Origin: Balanoglossus misakiensis | Taxonomy: Eukaryota; Hemichordata | Assembly: GCA_040954595.2 (NCBI GenBank) | Contig: CM082581.2 | Coordinates: forward strand, 9,734,001-9,798,000 | Direction: 5' to 3' | Length of the DNA stretch: 64,000 nt | In this document: one piece after another, positions 1 through 12,665 of the stretch | Numbering within the stretch: the first letter of the stretch is position 1 | Layout: every line of letters starts with the position of its first letter | Notes under the pieces: model-generated | What the model saw: the letters and a program-made list of their open reading frames with translations, nothing else | The model's database searches: none | Told to the model about the DNA's origin: nothing | Program-made: the position numbers and the translations under genes

Positions 1-235
1 TCCTATGTTTGTTCCATTCTTAGCGAATGTCACTGGGCCACGTCCCGCTCCGAATTCCTCGAATTCCGACCGCAATGGGATCTATTTATCTTTACCCTTG
101 TTTAGGGATTCATTGATCTCCCGAATGCATGGCGCGAGTAACCCATGGCGTTGTGAATATTCACCGTCCAATTGACATCACTTACCACTACCTGAGTTTT
201 ACGATCGAGAGCTTTCATGATGAGGTCAACGCCTC

Positions 236-243
236 TGACGTCA
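236..243. promoter_or_regulatory. CRE-type palindrome upstream of FGF gene
   Basis: A full TGACGTCA palindrome, the consensus site for CREB/ATF bZIP factors, lies about 80 bp upstream of the TATA box of the FGF gene. The match is seen directly; any role in cAMP or ATF control of this gene is inference. Confidence 0.5.
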
Positions 244-320
244 CAAAGGCATCTCCTTCGCTTGATGGGATTTGTCAATGGGCGGAGATGACATGACAGG
301 CGACAGACAGCCGGTGAGCT

Positions 321-329
321 CTATATAAA
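321..329 (+). promoter_or_regulatory. TATA box of FGF gene
   Basis: The sequence CTATATAAAG begins at 321, about 130 bp before the first in-frame ATG. This predicts a focused transcription start near 350 and a 5' UTR of roughly 100 nt. The CRE at 236-243 sits just upstream. Confidence 0.7.
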
Positions 330-454
330 GGGAGGCGAGCCTGCCCCGGTCGGAAGCTGCGGAGCACTACATCCCATTCGCGAACGAGAGATATCGCTCT
401 AAGAAACCCCACGGCGGTGAACTTGTTCTCTACTCCTTCAACAGAGGTAAAAAG

Positions 455-3400
455 ATGACGAACTTCAACTGCGCGTTCGTTTTCCAGTGCATGAATGTGA
501 AGCTGTGCGCCGTGGTCGTCTGCTTGCTCCACCTCTTTCTTGAGGGGAGCGCGATTCCCTTGGAGATGTCGAATTCCGCAGAAGTTGACGACAAAACGGC
601 TGATATCAGTCCGCTGCCGTATAGCTTACCGAGGTACATCACCCTGCACAGTGAAACCGGGTTCAATTTGGTCATATATCGCGACGATGTTGAAGGTAAC
701 CGTTACGGTAGAAGGATGCGCAACATTAACGGTAAGATTCTATGCGTGTCAGTACGCCTCATGTCTATCTGTCTGTTGTCTGTCTTTCTGACTGTCTCTC
801 TTCCTAAAATCTAACAGCATTTGTGCCTAAATATTTGAGTTCAAAATACCATTTCTTATGATTATCTTTTCACTCGACGACGCGCGATGCTATAACTACC
901 AAGAACCGCCAGTGCGAACTTCACCAAAATCATTGAGCTTTATTGATTCCGTTGGTCAGTATTTTCCGTTATTCGGTTTCCAAATTTTTTGTTCCACGTA
1001 CAGAATGCTTTAGTTTCTAGTTCACATCCCCAAAATATATAGTCAGCATTCGGCTCACCAATACACTCCCCAATATGTGTACAGTCAGATTGTGTCTGTT
1101 GAAAACGAAAATTAATTCCGTACTTAAAAGAAGTCAGTTGACAACAACCGCGGCTTTTACACAGATACTTGCTATTCCGACACTGAAGACAATTTAGGCA
1201 TTTTATCACGCCCTGTAGAAAGTTTAACAAAATGTAGTTGGTACACAGACAAAATGCTGAAAAAATTAGGGTGGGGGCTACTGTTCCTTAATTTAGTTCT
1301 GGCAGTATGGGAAAAATAACGTTGGTCGGCGTGAAAAGACACATCAGTCAATCTCCTCACTGTCTGTCACGCATTGCTGGATCATGTCAACCGTTGCATT
1401 GTTTAAGATCCATGAATGATATATTCGCATATCTCAGACGTCACTGATCCTTCCGTCGCGTTGCTTACTTTATATTCGAGGAGATTCAGAATAAATTTTG
1501 AACGGAATCAAAACTCCTACAGATGATTAGTGTTTTCAAGGGAGAGGTTTTTAAAACCCAGTATTTATTTTGCTATATATCTGGTCATGGTCCAACTGTT
1601 TTAATATTTCCCTGGATACTATCATTAGACTGTGTTTTTTTGGGATGCGACAAAGGTCTCAAGAAGGTATATAAACAAATAGATAGATCAAAATATGATC
1701 AAGACGTCACAGTACTGTGTCATAGAATAATCAGAGGCATAATTTGAAAAAAAATATGCTTGCGGTTGATTTTTTGTTCTCAATTGCGGTTATGCATCGC
1801 ACGTTTTTTTATTACAATTTTTCCTGGACTATCGTTCGTAAAAGGAAATATGACGAAAAACGCCAGTGAAGTGATCTTTAAAACTATTAACATTTTTGTG
1901 GGATTTATACTGTGGTGACAATTACCGCGTTGACGGAGATTTTCACCACATAATGCAGTCTATAATGCACGTATTACAAGTAACCATGCAAGACGTGATT
2001 TGTTTTACAGATTGTCTGTTTCTCATTGGTTCTGCTTGTAGACACCCCAACATGTAATTTGTATTCCCCTGGAATCATCACATCAAATTCTTGGCTGACT
2101 GTTTTTATTTTTTGTTTGTTTCGGTTCACAGAACTTATTGAGATACGCTCCGTGGGTATTGGATTAGCGACGCTAATTGGAGCCGCATCGGATTCGTACC
2201 TGGCCATGAATAGCCGCGGCGACGTGTATTCAACGGTAAGTCCGCGGTATTTAATCAACTTTCCGTCCCTCGTACTTATCTTCTGGGCTTTGGTGGTTCT
2301 ATTAGCTTCTTCGCAATACTAATGTCGAACGGAAGAAGTTTCCGCGAATGCAATGGCACGACGTAGACAGTTTCCCGGTCCGATTTGCGCGTTGCGCGCG
2401 GAGAGCGGAGCGGAAATACTGTGCTCTGGCTCGCGAGAGTGCCTCAGTTTAAACAAAATCATTCACCGGACATAACTGTAAATAAGGTGGTTAAGGTGGT
2501 TTGCATGGAAAGCGACTGACACACGAACTGTTTGTTAGTAAATCAATCAATCAGTCAATCAATCAGTCAGTCAGACTTTGCGTTTCAAAGATTCGAGTGT
2601 TTTGAAAAACTGCCGCTACTGTGGAATTGCTTGGTCGAAAGGAATGCTATTCTTTGTGTTATACGTGTGTATTCTTCCGTAAATCTGAAGAGCCATCTTC
2701 TTAATTAGTTGTGAAGTTAGGAAACTACATACTTTGGCCAACAATAACAACACAATTAGAGAAACAATTTACTTTTATGAGCTGTTTGGGTTACAGAATT
2801 CTTCGTAAAAGACAACATTAGCCAGGTATTCTCGGAATGTCAGGAATCCTTCAACCGTTTCACTTTTTGGGGGAGTTCCCACTTTCGCTGAAGTGAGACA
2901 ATAAGGAGAAAGGCGGCACCAGGAAAGAAAATGACATAATTTATTCGGAAAAGCTAAAAAAAAAAAAAAAACGCGGGAGGAATGTAAGAAATTCTCCCGT
3001 GATGTCTCTAAGTCAAATACAAGCTCAGCACGAGGTGATGAACCGCGGCCGCCGTAAAAGAGTATACCGTGGAGGTTGTCGTAAACGTGTTAATATTCTC
3101 TTTAAGAAACAATAGAGGGGATGCCTTTGATTTGTCTGCTTGTTTAGACGCATTGTTCCTAAGAGACTATTGTTGTCAACACAAGATCATCTCCATCGGC
3201 ATCCCGTGTTTTCGCGCCGTGGAATGTTCGCGAGTTCTTTCTGAGTTCACATACCACAACACAGTTGATCAATGGGCAAATATTTTCGCAGAGACGCGAA
3301 AATTTCTCAAAGACAGTCGATTGAAGGCGTCCACTCTCGGGGGATGTTTTTCCAGACAACTGGGAGGCATTGTCTTGTCGAACGATTGACATTTCTCGCG

Positions 3401-3884
3401 AGATTATTCGACATTCCTCAAGAAACACTTCAAGTTTAAAGACTTTCTCCTGGCCTAGAGTTGAAAAGTGGGTCCCGAGGGGTTGACCAGTATGGTGTCA
3501 CGCCCAACTCGAGGGGTGATTGTCCAGAATTTTCCGATCATTGGACCCGATGGCCTGAAGAGTACGTACGGGGTTTTACATCTTTGAGGAGCCAAAGAAC
3601 TAAAAAACTGGGATCGATCCTAAGATTACTTTGTGTGATTTAGATTGTGGTTTTCACAATTTTTGTTTTCTCTGTTTCAGATGGAATATACCTCAGAATG
3701 TGCCTTTGAGGAAGGTCTGACCGACGACCTATACCGAACATACAGGTCTCACAAGTACAGGGATGAGGACTGGTACCTCGCTATCGACAGGTTGGGCAAA
3801 GTGCGCAAGGCATCCGGTGGCCGCAAGACTCACTTCCTTGCCCTGGAAGTCCAGTGGTCGACTCGCGACATAACAAGACTGTAG
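455..3884 (+). CDS. Fibroblast growth factor family ligand (3 exons)
   Basis: A secreted growth factor predicted to signal through FGF receptor tyrosine kinases. Coding exons are 455-731, 2132-2235 and 3681-3884. The joins are phase-consistent, with GT-AG introns, and give 194 residues. Residues 13 onward (MNVKLCAVVVCLLHLFL) form a hydrophobic signal peptide; the downstream ATG at 491 is an alternative start. The beta-trefoil core is recognisable: IEIRSVGIG and YLAMNSRGDVY across exon 2, then EYTSECAFEE and the terminal THFLALEV in exon 3. These match the FGF hallmarks LEIRSVGxG, YLAMNxxGxLY and the HFLP terminus. The split into three exons at these places is the canonical FGF gene structure. 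The basic loop before THFL is shorter than in FGF9-type ligands. Paralogy group cannot be assigned by eye; FGF1/2, FGF7/10 and FGF9-like groups all remain possible. Confidence 0.88.
2541..2575. repeat. Tetranucleotide repeat (TCAA/TCAG)n
   Basis: A short run of AATC/AGTC tetranucleotides inside intron 2 of the FGF gene. It is a simple sequence repeat with no apparent function. Confidence 0.75.
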
Positions 3885-6800
3885 ATATCTCAATAGCTAG
3901 CTCTCACTTTCCCTAAATCCGTAAAAAAAGTCTAAAAAGCGCGTTGACGCCCGTGGACGTTGTACTTTGTCGATATTACAAACGTGTCTTACAGGTTTTT
4001 GACCAAAGCGTATCCAAAAAGCACGAAATTCTAGACTTTCCGCGGAAATGCACGACAGTAACGCGTTAAACACAAGTAAACCGTCTGCATACCTTTTTTT
4101 CTATACGTGGAATGTCGCCAATGGCGGAGACTATGTGTACAGATCCTTTCAGACATTTAACCAGAGGGCAAAGCCTCCAGTAACCCCAACTTTGGGCTAT
4201 TTTCTCGGTATTTTTGTTTTTGGTATCAACTGCGGTTTCCGTTCTACTCTGTAAAGCATAAAGAATTGCTCAGTATTTGGTTTTTCGTTGTTGTAAACTG
4301 GATTAAGTCCGGACATATAAATGTCCAGGCTTTGTTGAGAAGCAAAAAAGGAACAACAGAACATTTCATCAAGCTATCTAGAGTAGAACAAGAAACCGGG
4401 GTTGATACACAGAAAAAAATATACACGGGGCTCTAACTTACACTGAATGTATAAATTATTGGACACAGCTGAGCCGTTGTTGTAAATTATTGCGTACTAA
4501 GCTAGCAAGAAAGTATGGTTATCGTTAGTTCATTGTTCAGTCTGTGAGCGGGTGTATAAATTAAATTAAATGAGCTGTAAACTATTAATACAAGTACCCC
4601 ATGGTATTCACACGAATGCATTGGTAGAGTTATTACAGGGTCAAAGGTCAAAGTGTTGTTAGAAAAGCACCGATTATCATGATTACATAAAAGTCTAGTC
4701 AGCATAGAACTCATTGGCAATATTAGTTTCACTGAGAACAAGCTATATTTATTTTTCTGTGGCACAGACAACTATTTCGAGAGATAAAGTAATTTTGATG
4801 GGGTAAAAACCCCTATGTATATAAAGCAATATAATTTATTGTTGAAGACAAAATGTAGATTTCAATAGTTTGGTATTGTACCATAAATTTTATTGTGTTT
4901 ACGAGGCTGACGCAATCTTTCGTTTCAGAGATCAAGATGTATAAGTTAAGACAGTCGAAAAGACGTTTTGTATTATTTTGAGAAGGAACCTCCGTTACAC
5001 GAATGGGTAATTTTAAGATAATGACGCAATGTATGGTTTCATTTTCAAAATAAAATGCTGTTGAGCACCGTGACATTTCTGTGGTATATGTATTATTTTT
5101 TAGTTACGATTTATAAAACCGCTCAGCGGTCGTTTCTTTTTGTATTGGGCCATTGAATTCATTTGAACACAACAGGGTCATTAGTTGTTAATGGCCAGAA
5201 ATCTCCTGCGTTGGCAGATGAGAATTAGCGTGGGCGGGCGAGTCGCGGCTATCTCTGGCTCCGAACTCGCTTTAAGAATTTTATTTGCAGGGCGAAGGTT
5301 TGCGTAAATTAGTTCATGCGTGCAGTGGCTTCATTTTTTACGACGGTCATCACGTTTCCGCCATCTGCCGCCTTCATTTCCCTTCCCTTTTAATTTTCAG
5401 TGTCTTCAAGATCCAAAATGATCGAATGGCTTAGACTCGAGGACATGTCCGCACACTGTCGGAAGCTGAGGGTCGTAAAGTTCAAACTCATATACATGAT
5501 GTACATGTACATCGATTTGTTGACAAATAGAACAACCCTAAAAACCTAACTATCAGATAATAAAACAAACTCAAGTGTCAGAGCGTAATACTTGTATTCA
5601 TGGCCAGGCTTTGAGAAACGCTGACCGACTCTTCAAATTTCTGCGCACGTGAATTTTTTCGATTTCCTTCCTTCATCTTTTCCTGAGAGCAACTTGCCAT
5701 CATGTCGTGCAAGAAATGATGCTTTCAGACTAAAGAGTACCACATCGGTATTTTCTAAAATAAAAATGTTCACTCGAATTTTAACGCAAGGAACTATGGT
5801 AAGTAAACAACACTCAAAGTTGACGGCACTGATGTATGGAACCAACTATGCTGCAAGGATACAGTTAAACACTCGGCAGAGACGAACAGGTAGGGCAGAG
5901 ATGGTGGACGCAACACAAGACAAGGACAGAGTTGCAGAAAGAAGGCAATATGCCTAGATGGATGGAAGACAGAAGGACAGACATTCGCAAAAGCCAAATC
6001 ATCCTCATGTCCAGTGAAATCCCACGACCAGTTTTGCCTTCCCTCCAATAAATTCTTGGCAGCGGTCTGGAACACCGAGTGAACTTTCACCTACTCCAGT
6101 CCAAGAGTGGAATGTGGTCAATGTGTCAACCCTCCACGGATGATTGCGTTCGGGGTAAACTTGACAAACAACTCGGGGGTGATATGCATTTTGATCCAGA
6201 CAAATTACAACGGTAAATAAAGGGAACGTCTTTCGGAATTGGTTTGATTTGTTTAAACGGGTATGTCAGTGACCTAGGGTAAGAGCTGCATTGTCCTGTG
6301 TGTATTTTCAAATGCCGGGCACACTGAAGGACGACAAATTAATCCAACCCTGCGACGAACAAAGGTGGCATAGACAAAGCTCATACGTGATTCCGAAGAA
6401 TTTGGTCGCTGGCATGTGTTAAGTTTGAGACTTCCCGGAAATTGCAGAGAATTCGCAGAATATGCATTCTGGCAAGCACGTTCTCGATACTTCCACGAAT
6501 ATTTGTAACGCATCCAGCAAGTTGCCGTAAAAGAGGCTCGTACTTCACGGCGATTAGTATCCTACTAGGCCTTAACACGGTTACTACCGTGGCCTAAACG
6601 AGTTTTTACGCGCATCGTAAAGATATTGTTGTGTCAAAATCGACAAAAGTTGGCAGAAAAACACCAAAAGTGTCAACATCATGCCAACATGTGCGGAGAC
6701 TGCCGAACAATACAATCTTAGCAGCTTTCAATTACTATGGGGGGGGGGGGAGTAACTGTGGTGGGTCGGCACCCCCTCCGCAGTGATTTGCGAAATATTA

Positions 6801-8777
6801 CCCTCGCTTATAAAAAGTGACCTTCCTCAAGGGCCAATGGCAAATCCATGGCAACGGGTTTTTACAATCACAGTGTTGTAAGCAAACGCTATTCGTGCTA
6901 ATACAGTAAAAAAAGACAGGCCTTAAATTAAGACATCTTTAAAAAATACATTACTTGGGATGCGGCGAGTTTATCATGAACTTACCACAGAAACATTGTC
7001 TGCTGGTATCCAATTGGCATCTCGGCAAGATTTCATATCCTTGAATTGGAGACCACACGCGTACGTACACGGGAAACATTCATCACTTGAGGGCGCTCTC
7101 CTTGGAAATCACGAAGATGCCCAGAGCCAGTTGCTTGAACGAACACTCTTCAACCTACGGTACAAATACCAGCAGTCAATCTTGTGTTCTGTTCTGCATC
7201 TATTACAATTAACAGGCTCTCACGAATTTAATGTTTGGTCCATTCAAGTGCAACACAGATGGGGCAAAACAACTTCTAACCCTCCCCTCCTTAAAATAAA
7301 TAACTACACTCACAGCAAAAAAAGAAAGAAAAGACAACAACATTCATCTCACTTTTGTATTTGGTTAGACAGTTTACTTTGGAGAAATATATAAAGACAC
7401 TACACGCCCAGAAAATACACTCAAAACATAGAGGTTACAAAACAGCTCAAAATGGCCATGATCAATTGACCATTAATGAGAGATTGCTAAAACAAAACAA
7501 ATATCCCCTCCCATTCACAACAAAAATGTTTCAGCTGCTTACTTTAGTACCGGTATATTCTTGTTTTGTCATAGTGAAAAGAACAAAACATCCTGATGAA
7601 ATAGGGTACACGTAGTACATAAAAATAATTTGGTTTTTCCCCTGTCAATGATGGTATAATGCAGAACACCAGTGAGCATCATTATCTTTCCACCACTGTG
7701 CACTAATCTGGATATGTGCAGTGCAACCCAGCAATAAATTAAAATGATGATGCTTAAAGTATCATAGGGGCTTCTTAGATATTGTCTTTCCAGTTGGGTG
7801 ACAATGCAGAGGTGTATAGTACTCTAGCAAGTCGGTGGGTGTTTGTCTTAAAAATGCTGTGTGAAACCTGATTGATTGCAATATAAAGGAGACCTAACAC
7901 ACTGTATCTGGAAAAATCTACACTGAAATGCATCTATGATGATGCATCTCTCTAAAAACTTATGTTTACAATAGCTTATTCCCCATGCAGTATTACATAC
8001 AGGCATGAGAAACCATGATGTTTATATACACATTATATGTACAATATTTAAATTACTGATCACTCTGTTGATGTTATCCATCAAATTCTTACAAGTGAGT
8101 GTACTGCAAGACCAGTCTTCTGAGTAAGTTGAAACATGAGCGATAGGATACTGTTGAAATGACCGGTCTGGCTTTGTGTGAAAAATGGAATATTAATTCA
8201 CTTAAAGGTAGAATGCACCTCGAAAATCTTGCTTGAGGCAACTTTTGATTATTCTCTCTTAAAATTGAGAATAAAAATTAGGGGTCACCGAGCAAAATTT
8301 GGATTGAGAGAGCAAAGTTGCCTCAAAACCGTCTCCAAATTGAAATTCAAAATGGTTGCCAATCCCGGTGTTGACAGGATTGTGAACATTCAGTTTTCTT
8401 CTATGTTCTCATAAAAGACACCTCACACACTAGAAAAGATTTGGAAGGTTTGGAGGACAGAAAAAATCTGTCACCAAGGCGCATACTACCTAAAAGGGCA
8501 GTCACATGTGTGACTGAGATTTTGGAAGAACTTGCCTGAACAAACACCACACAGCTGCATTGAAACCTTTGTTAAAATCAACTCTGAAACGAAATAAAAT
8601 GTGATGAAATGTGATGACATAACACATCTGTTGTAGCTATAATTGTGTTTTTCATGGCAGTCAACCTGACACCATATAAATAAAATGCATGAAGCATTTT
8701 CACATCATGATCTCGATGAAGACGTTTCCTCTGACGAAATTGAAGGTTGATGACTGCAAACACAGAACTTACTGCCC
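3885..8777. other. Intergenic region between FGF and ACADSB, no gene recognised
   Basis: This region is A+T rich, with frequent stops in all frames. Possible FGF polyadenylation signals lie far downstream (for example AATAAA at 5049-5054). A poly-G run lies near 6740-6751. Open frames of up to 144 codons around 6960-7394 show no recognised domain and no splice-consistent partner exons. The part nearest 8777 must include the ACADSB 3' UTR, since that gene runs on the minus strand. An inverted-repeat element lies at 8233-8326. Confidence 0.6.
8233..8326. repeat. Inverted-repeat (foldback) element
   Basis: A 13-nt arm TTGAGGCAACTTT at 8233-8245 is answered by its reverse complement at 8314-8326, giving a 68-nt loop. 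It lies downstream of the ACADSB stop codon, so it could be part of that gene's 3' UTR or a small MITE/SINE fragment. No target-site duplication was established. Confidence 0.4.
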
Positions 8778-11700
8778 CTACTGATATTCGCTCTTGAGAA
8801 ACTTGGCAATGGTGTTCAACTGAATGTTGGACGTTCCCTCGTAAATAGTTCCTGGAAGGAGAAAAAACATACACAGGGGGTAACCACACAAGTTGCGTTA
8901 TAAAGTATGGCGACAGTTGATACTAGTTGATAGAAATGTTGATAATCGATAGAAATCATGCGCACTTACCGACTTTGCAGTCTCGGTAAAACTTCTCTAA
9001 CGGGTAACTTTTGGTTATTCCAATACCACCGACCCAATCAATACACTTGGACGTGATCTGTGATGCCGTCTGAAATTGAAAGATGGCACAATAAATGAAC
9101 ATAATCGTCTTTAAAGGACAATTTAAGTGTGGGCTTATGTAAGCCTTCAGGATACCAAGTATAACAATTTTTACAACATTTTAATTCATTTTATCTGCCA
9201 CTGTCATGACAAAGACTGAGATAACATCTTATATGGTGCTGGTCTTTCTACCCACTGGTTTTGGACTTACCTCAGAAGCCAGGTATTTGGCCATGGCCGC
9301 CTCTTTTGTAAATGGCTTGCCAGCGTCTTTCAAACGTGCTGCGTTGTAAGTCATCAGTCTGGCTGCCTCCAACTGAACTGCAGCGTGGGACAGCTGGTGA
9401 TTCATCGACTGGTGTAACAAATACGAGTAATACAATTGCAGGTTAGAAAAAAAAGTCAGTTGCTGAAAATTATTAAAATCAAAAGTGGGAACTGAAAGGA
9501 ATTGGATGAGAGGCTACAACATCAGTGGACGCTCACCTGGAAATCAAAGATGGCCTTTCCAAACTGCTTCCTTTCCAGTGAATATGCAATCGCATGATCC
9601 AGAGCACCTTGTGTGAGGCCAATCATCTGAGTTACAAAAAAAAACAGAAAATTTATGATATAAATGAAATGTCTGTCTAATGGAAACACTGCAGACACAC
9701 TGAGTGGTTCTTTTGGACCAGTTTGTCTTTTAGTGTAAAGTTTGAGTGCGGCAGAAAATAATGTTATCAACATCCTAGAATATATCTATGTACAGTACTG
9801 TAACTGTTCATTATCCCTTTATATACCTGTGAAGCAATTCCAATCCTTCCTTCATTCAATGTCTCTATGGCATATTTATAACCGTGACCCACTGTGCCAA
9901 GAACATTGCTTGCTGGAACCTGGAATAGACAAAAACATTATCGTTCTTATTTTGTTGCAGATGGGACGACAAATATGTACAGCAAGTAAAAATGAGCAAA
10001 TATTATAACACATTTGGCAATAAAAACCAGGGCCATGAGATCATTATCGTAGTACTTACCCTAACATTATCGAAATGTACAGGACACGTAGACGATGCTC
10101 GAATTCCCAGTTTGTCTTCTTTCTTGCCGATGCTGAAGCCTTCCATATCTGGTTCCACAAGAAAAGCTGTGATACCACGATATCCCTGTGTGAAGAAGAG
10201 ATGAAGAATAAAGTAGGCGTTTTCTTCTTGAGATTTACGGAGCTCTAACTTCAGCAATTACAGATTATTATGATACTATTCCTACCTGTGAGAAGTCAAC
10301 ATTGGCAAAGACAACAAACAAGCCGGCATGTTCTGAGTTTGAAATCCACAGCTTGGTACCATTCAGCAGGAAATGATCCCCGTCTTGTTTGGCTGACGTC
10401 TTCATGGCGAACGCGTCGCTTCCTGACCCTGCTTCTGATAAACAGAAACTGCCGACCTAGACAAAGCAAACAAAAAACAGAACGTCAATCAAATTCCAGG
10501 ATTTCCAACAGCTCGGGTCCCTCTGGTAACATATGTGCCACATGTTGGTTTTACTAGAAAGTGCCACTGTTGGCAATTCCTTTGTAGGAATAAGACCTAT
10601 TCTACAAAACCCTTTACTGTTTAGACAGATGATGGAACTGACCAAAAAAAACAGATTGACTTACATATTCATGAGCTAATTTGGGTAGATACTTGGCTTT
10701 AACATCTTCACTTCCGTTGTTCTTGAGGCAGGTGATCACCACCGTGTTGTGAACATCTACCAAGGCACTGACCGAAGGATCCACTCTGGCGATTTCTTCT
10801 ATGATGAGATTTGTTTGAAAGAACGACAGTCCAGACCCTCCGTATTCGGGTGCGACCTCACAACCCATGAACTGTTTGTTACAGAGGGCAGATGGATAAT
10901 AAAAAAAAACGTGAAGGAATGGCACATTTTTGGCAAATAGAGCCGCATGAATGAGATTTGTGTCCCACAAGATTAAGAGGTAGCTTTACTCTTCATAGCA
11001 AGACCTCATGCGGGTTGCATCATACATGGTAACATTCAATATTATAATAAAACATACCCCTTGTTGGAACAGAGACTGTATCAAGTTCTCATCCATTTCC
11101 GAAGCGTCGTCCATTTCTTTCACCAACGGCTGTATGCAGTCCACCGCAAATTTCCTAACTTGATCTCTGATCATCTGTTCATCGTCGCTGAGGACCGACA
11201 AAGCTTCTGCCACTTGGACTTGGTAGGAGGACTGCTGTCTCATGTGGTTGTGTCGACAAACTGTTGGCAGCACCTGATTGAAATCGATATGCATTCCGAA
11301 TAACGTTTCGTCATTTTGGGTGAGAGGGTGATAGCGAGTACGAGTACCCGGCATCTGAACAATTAGAAGTCACAATCCCTGCAGATCTCGATCACCCTCC
11401 CAGCCACAGGTCGCCATGTGCTCCCAGCCAGTCAACGTGTCCTTCTTGGAAAACATGACCTACTTTCAATCCTAGCTATGCGTACCTCCTACTACATTAT
11501 GTGAGAGGGTTCCCTTGTGAAGTACAGGCCCTCAAATCAATGAACCGAGAGGTCACACTGATGCAACTGGTAAATAATATTTTTTAATTATTTTATAATT
11601 TATTTATTATTTTCCAAGTGCACCAGTGGCTGGTTTGAGGGTCTCAGCCTGTGCTGTGCCCTCATGAGGTTACATGCATTATGCATGGGTTATGTAAGGT

Positions 11701-11891
11701 AACAACACAGCCCTGCCACGCAGAGCTAGTATGTATTTTAAATACTCATTACTCAATACAAAATATTAAATATTAGGAGCTGGGCGGTACGTACGATGAA
11801 AACTAACCCAATTTCTTACCCTTGTCACACAAGGTCCCGAACCTGCCGTTCTCGCCAGGGAAAAACAAGCTCGCGCCAGTTGTGAAGCCAT
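8778..11891 (-). CDS. ACADSB: Short/branched-chain acyl-CoA dehydrogenase, mitochondrial (10 exons)
   Basis: A flavoenzyme that dehydrogenates 2-methyl-branched and short acyl-CoAs (isoleucine breakdown) in the mitochondrial matrix, passing electrons to ETF. Exons from 5' to 3' on the minus strand are 11820-11891, 11058-11354, 10665-10871, 10286-10456, 10060-10185, 9827-9919, 9537-9626, 9271-9408, 8970-9069 and 8778-8851. They sum to 1368 nt (455 residues; the human protein is 432). Exon 1 encodes a basic, Ser/Ala-rich targeting peptide ([20 protein letters not shown]). Acyl-CoA dehydrogenase signatures are clear: [16 protein letters not shown] and [12 protein letters not shown] for FAD/substrate binding, [10 protein letters not shown], and [16 protein letters not shown], whose Glu (about residue 436) is the catalytic base of the family. 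The last block fits SBCAD better than other family members. The start of exon 2 is the least certain boundary. Confidence 0.94.
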
Positions 11892-12199
11892 ATCTGAAGG
11901 TCTACAGCCAGGGCCTGCGAATGCGTGTTATGTGAAATGGGACAAGAAATGAACACAGGTCAAAGGTGACCCCTACAATATGGTTGCTTTCTGGGTGACC
12001 TGAAGCGTTCATATTCACTTATTTTTGACATTAATACGTCTTTATGGACTTTATAGTGCACAGAATCTATAAAATATCATACAATCAAAGTATCTGCGTA
12101 CATATTATGAGTTTTGGAAGAACTTAACGATAAGGTACAGCACGACTTTGTAAGTTGTGTAGCAAGCTAAGGGGCCATTTCAAACCCCCGTATGTAGTT
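11892..12199. promoter_or_regulatory. Divergent promoter region between ACADSB and RPL26
   Basis: Only about 310 bp separates the ACADSB start codon (minus strand) from the predicted RPL26 transcription start (plus strand). No TATA box was seen. The head-to-head spacing suggests a bidirectional promoter; this is inferred from geometry only. Confidence 0.5.
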
Positions 12200-12227
12200 C
12201 TTTTTGGCTGCCATCTTGTTGGATCAG
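12200..12227 (+). other. RPL26: RPL26 non-coding first exon with 5' TOP start
   Basis: The sequence CTTTTTGGCTGCCATCTTG ends in GATCAG followed by a GTATGAG donor. A C followed by pyrimidines is the terminal oligopyrimidine start shared by animal ribosomal protein mRNAs, which couples translation to TOR/LARP1 signalling. The next exon begins at 12657, after TTGAATTTCAG, nine bases before the ATG. The exact start site is inferred. Confidence 0.6.
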
Positions 12228-12574
12228 GTATGAGTTCATGAGAGTGGATTCTGGTATCTGATATAATCTGCCCTATGTAGGGTTCATCTAGCGATGAAAG
12301 CCGCCAGTTTCTTAAAGTCGTTTTCTATGGATCCATACATGCAATTTTTATATAGCTAAGTTAAATAAAACTCAATAAAACAACTGCGTAATTCGACTAA
12401 CATCCCCATGTTTACAAATCTAACCGTGATCGTAGCACATGACATTATAAAGGGACTGGGCCTTTCAGCATTAGGCAATACTGTGTTCTGATGTGTGTGA
12501 CCATGCTTGTTTTCCTTCTGATTAAAGTAGTGGACTGTGTTATGTCTGAGGTTGTTATTGCCCCCTCCCCCTCA

Positions 12575-12592
12575 ACACACACACACACACAC
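12575..12592. repeat. (AC)n microsatellite
   Basis: An uninterrupted run of about nine AC units after a C-rich tract, inside the 5' UTR intron of RPL26. Confidence 0.85.
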
Positions 12593-12665
12593 CCCAGACC
12601 AGACATGCCAGACGATTATGAACAGTAGTAACACCTACCTATATTTTGAATTTCAGCTGGTCAAA

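Noticed and set aside
5649-6090. Overlapping open frames of about 100 codons on both strands
   Set aside because: No domain resemblance and no splice-consistent neighbours.
6960-7394. 144-codon open frame on +
   Set aside because: No recognised domain, ordinary amino-acid content for random A+T-rich DNA, no partner exons, and it lies where the minus-strand ACADSB 3' UTR may extend.
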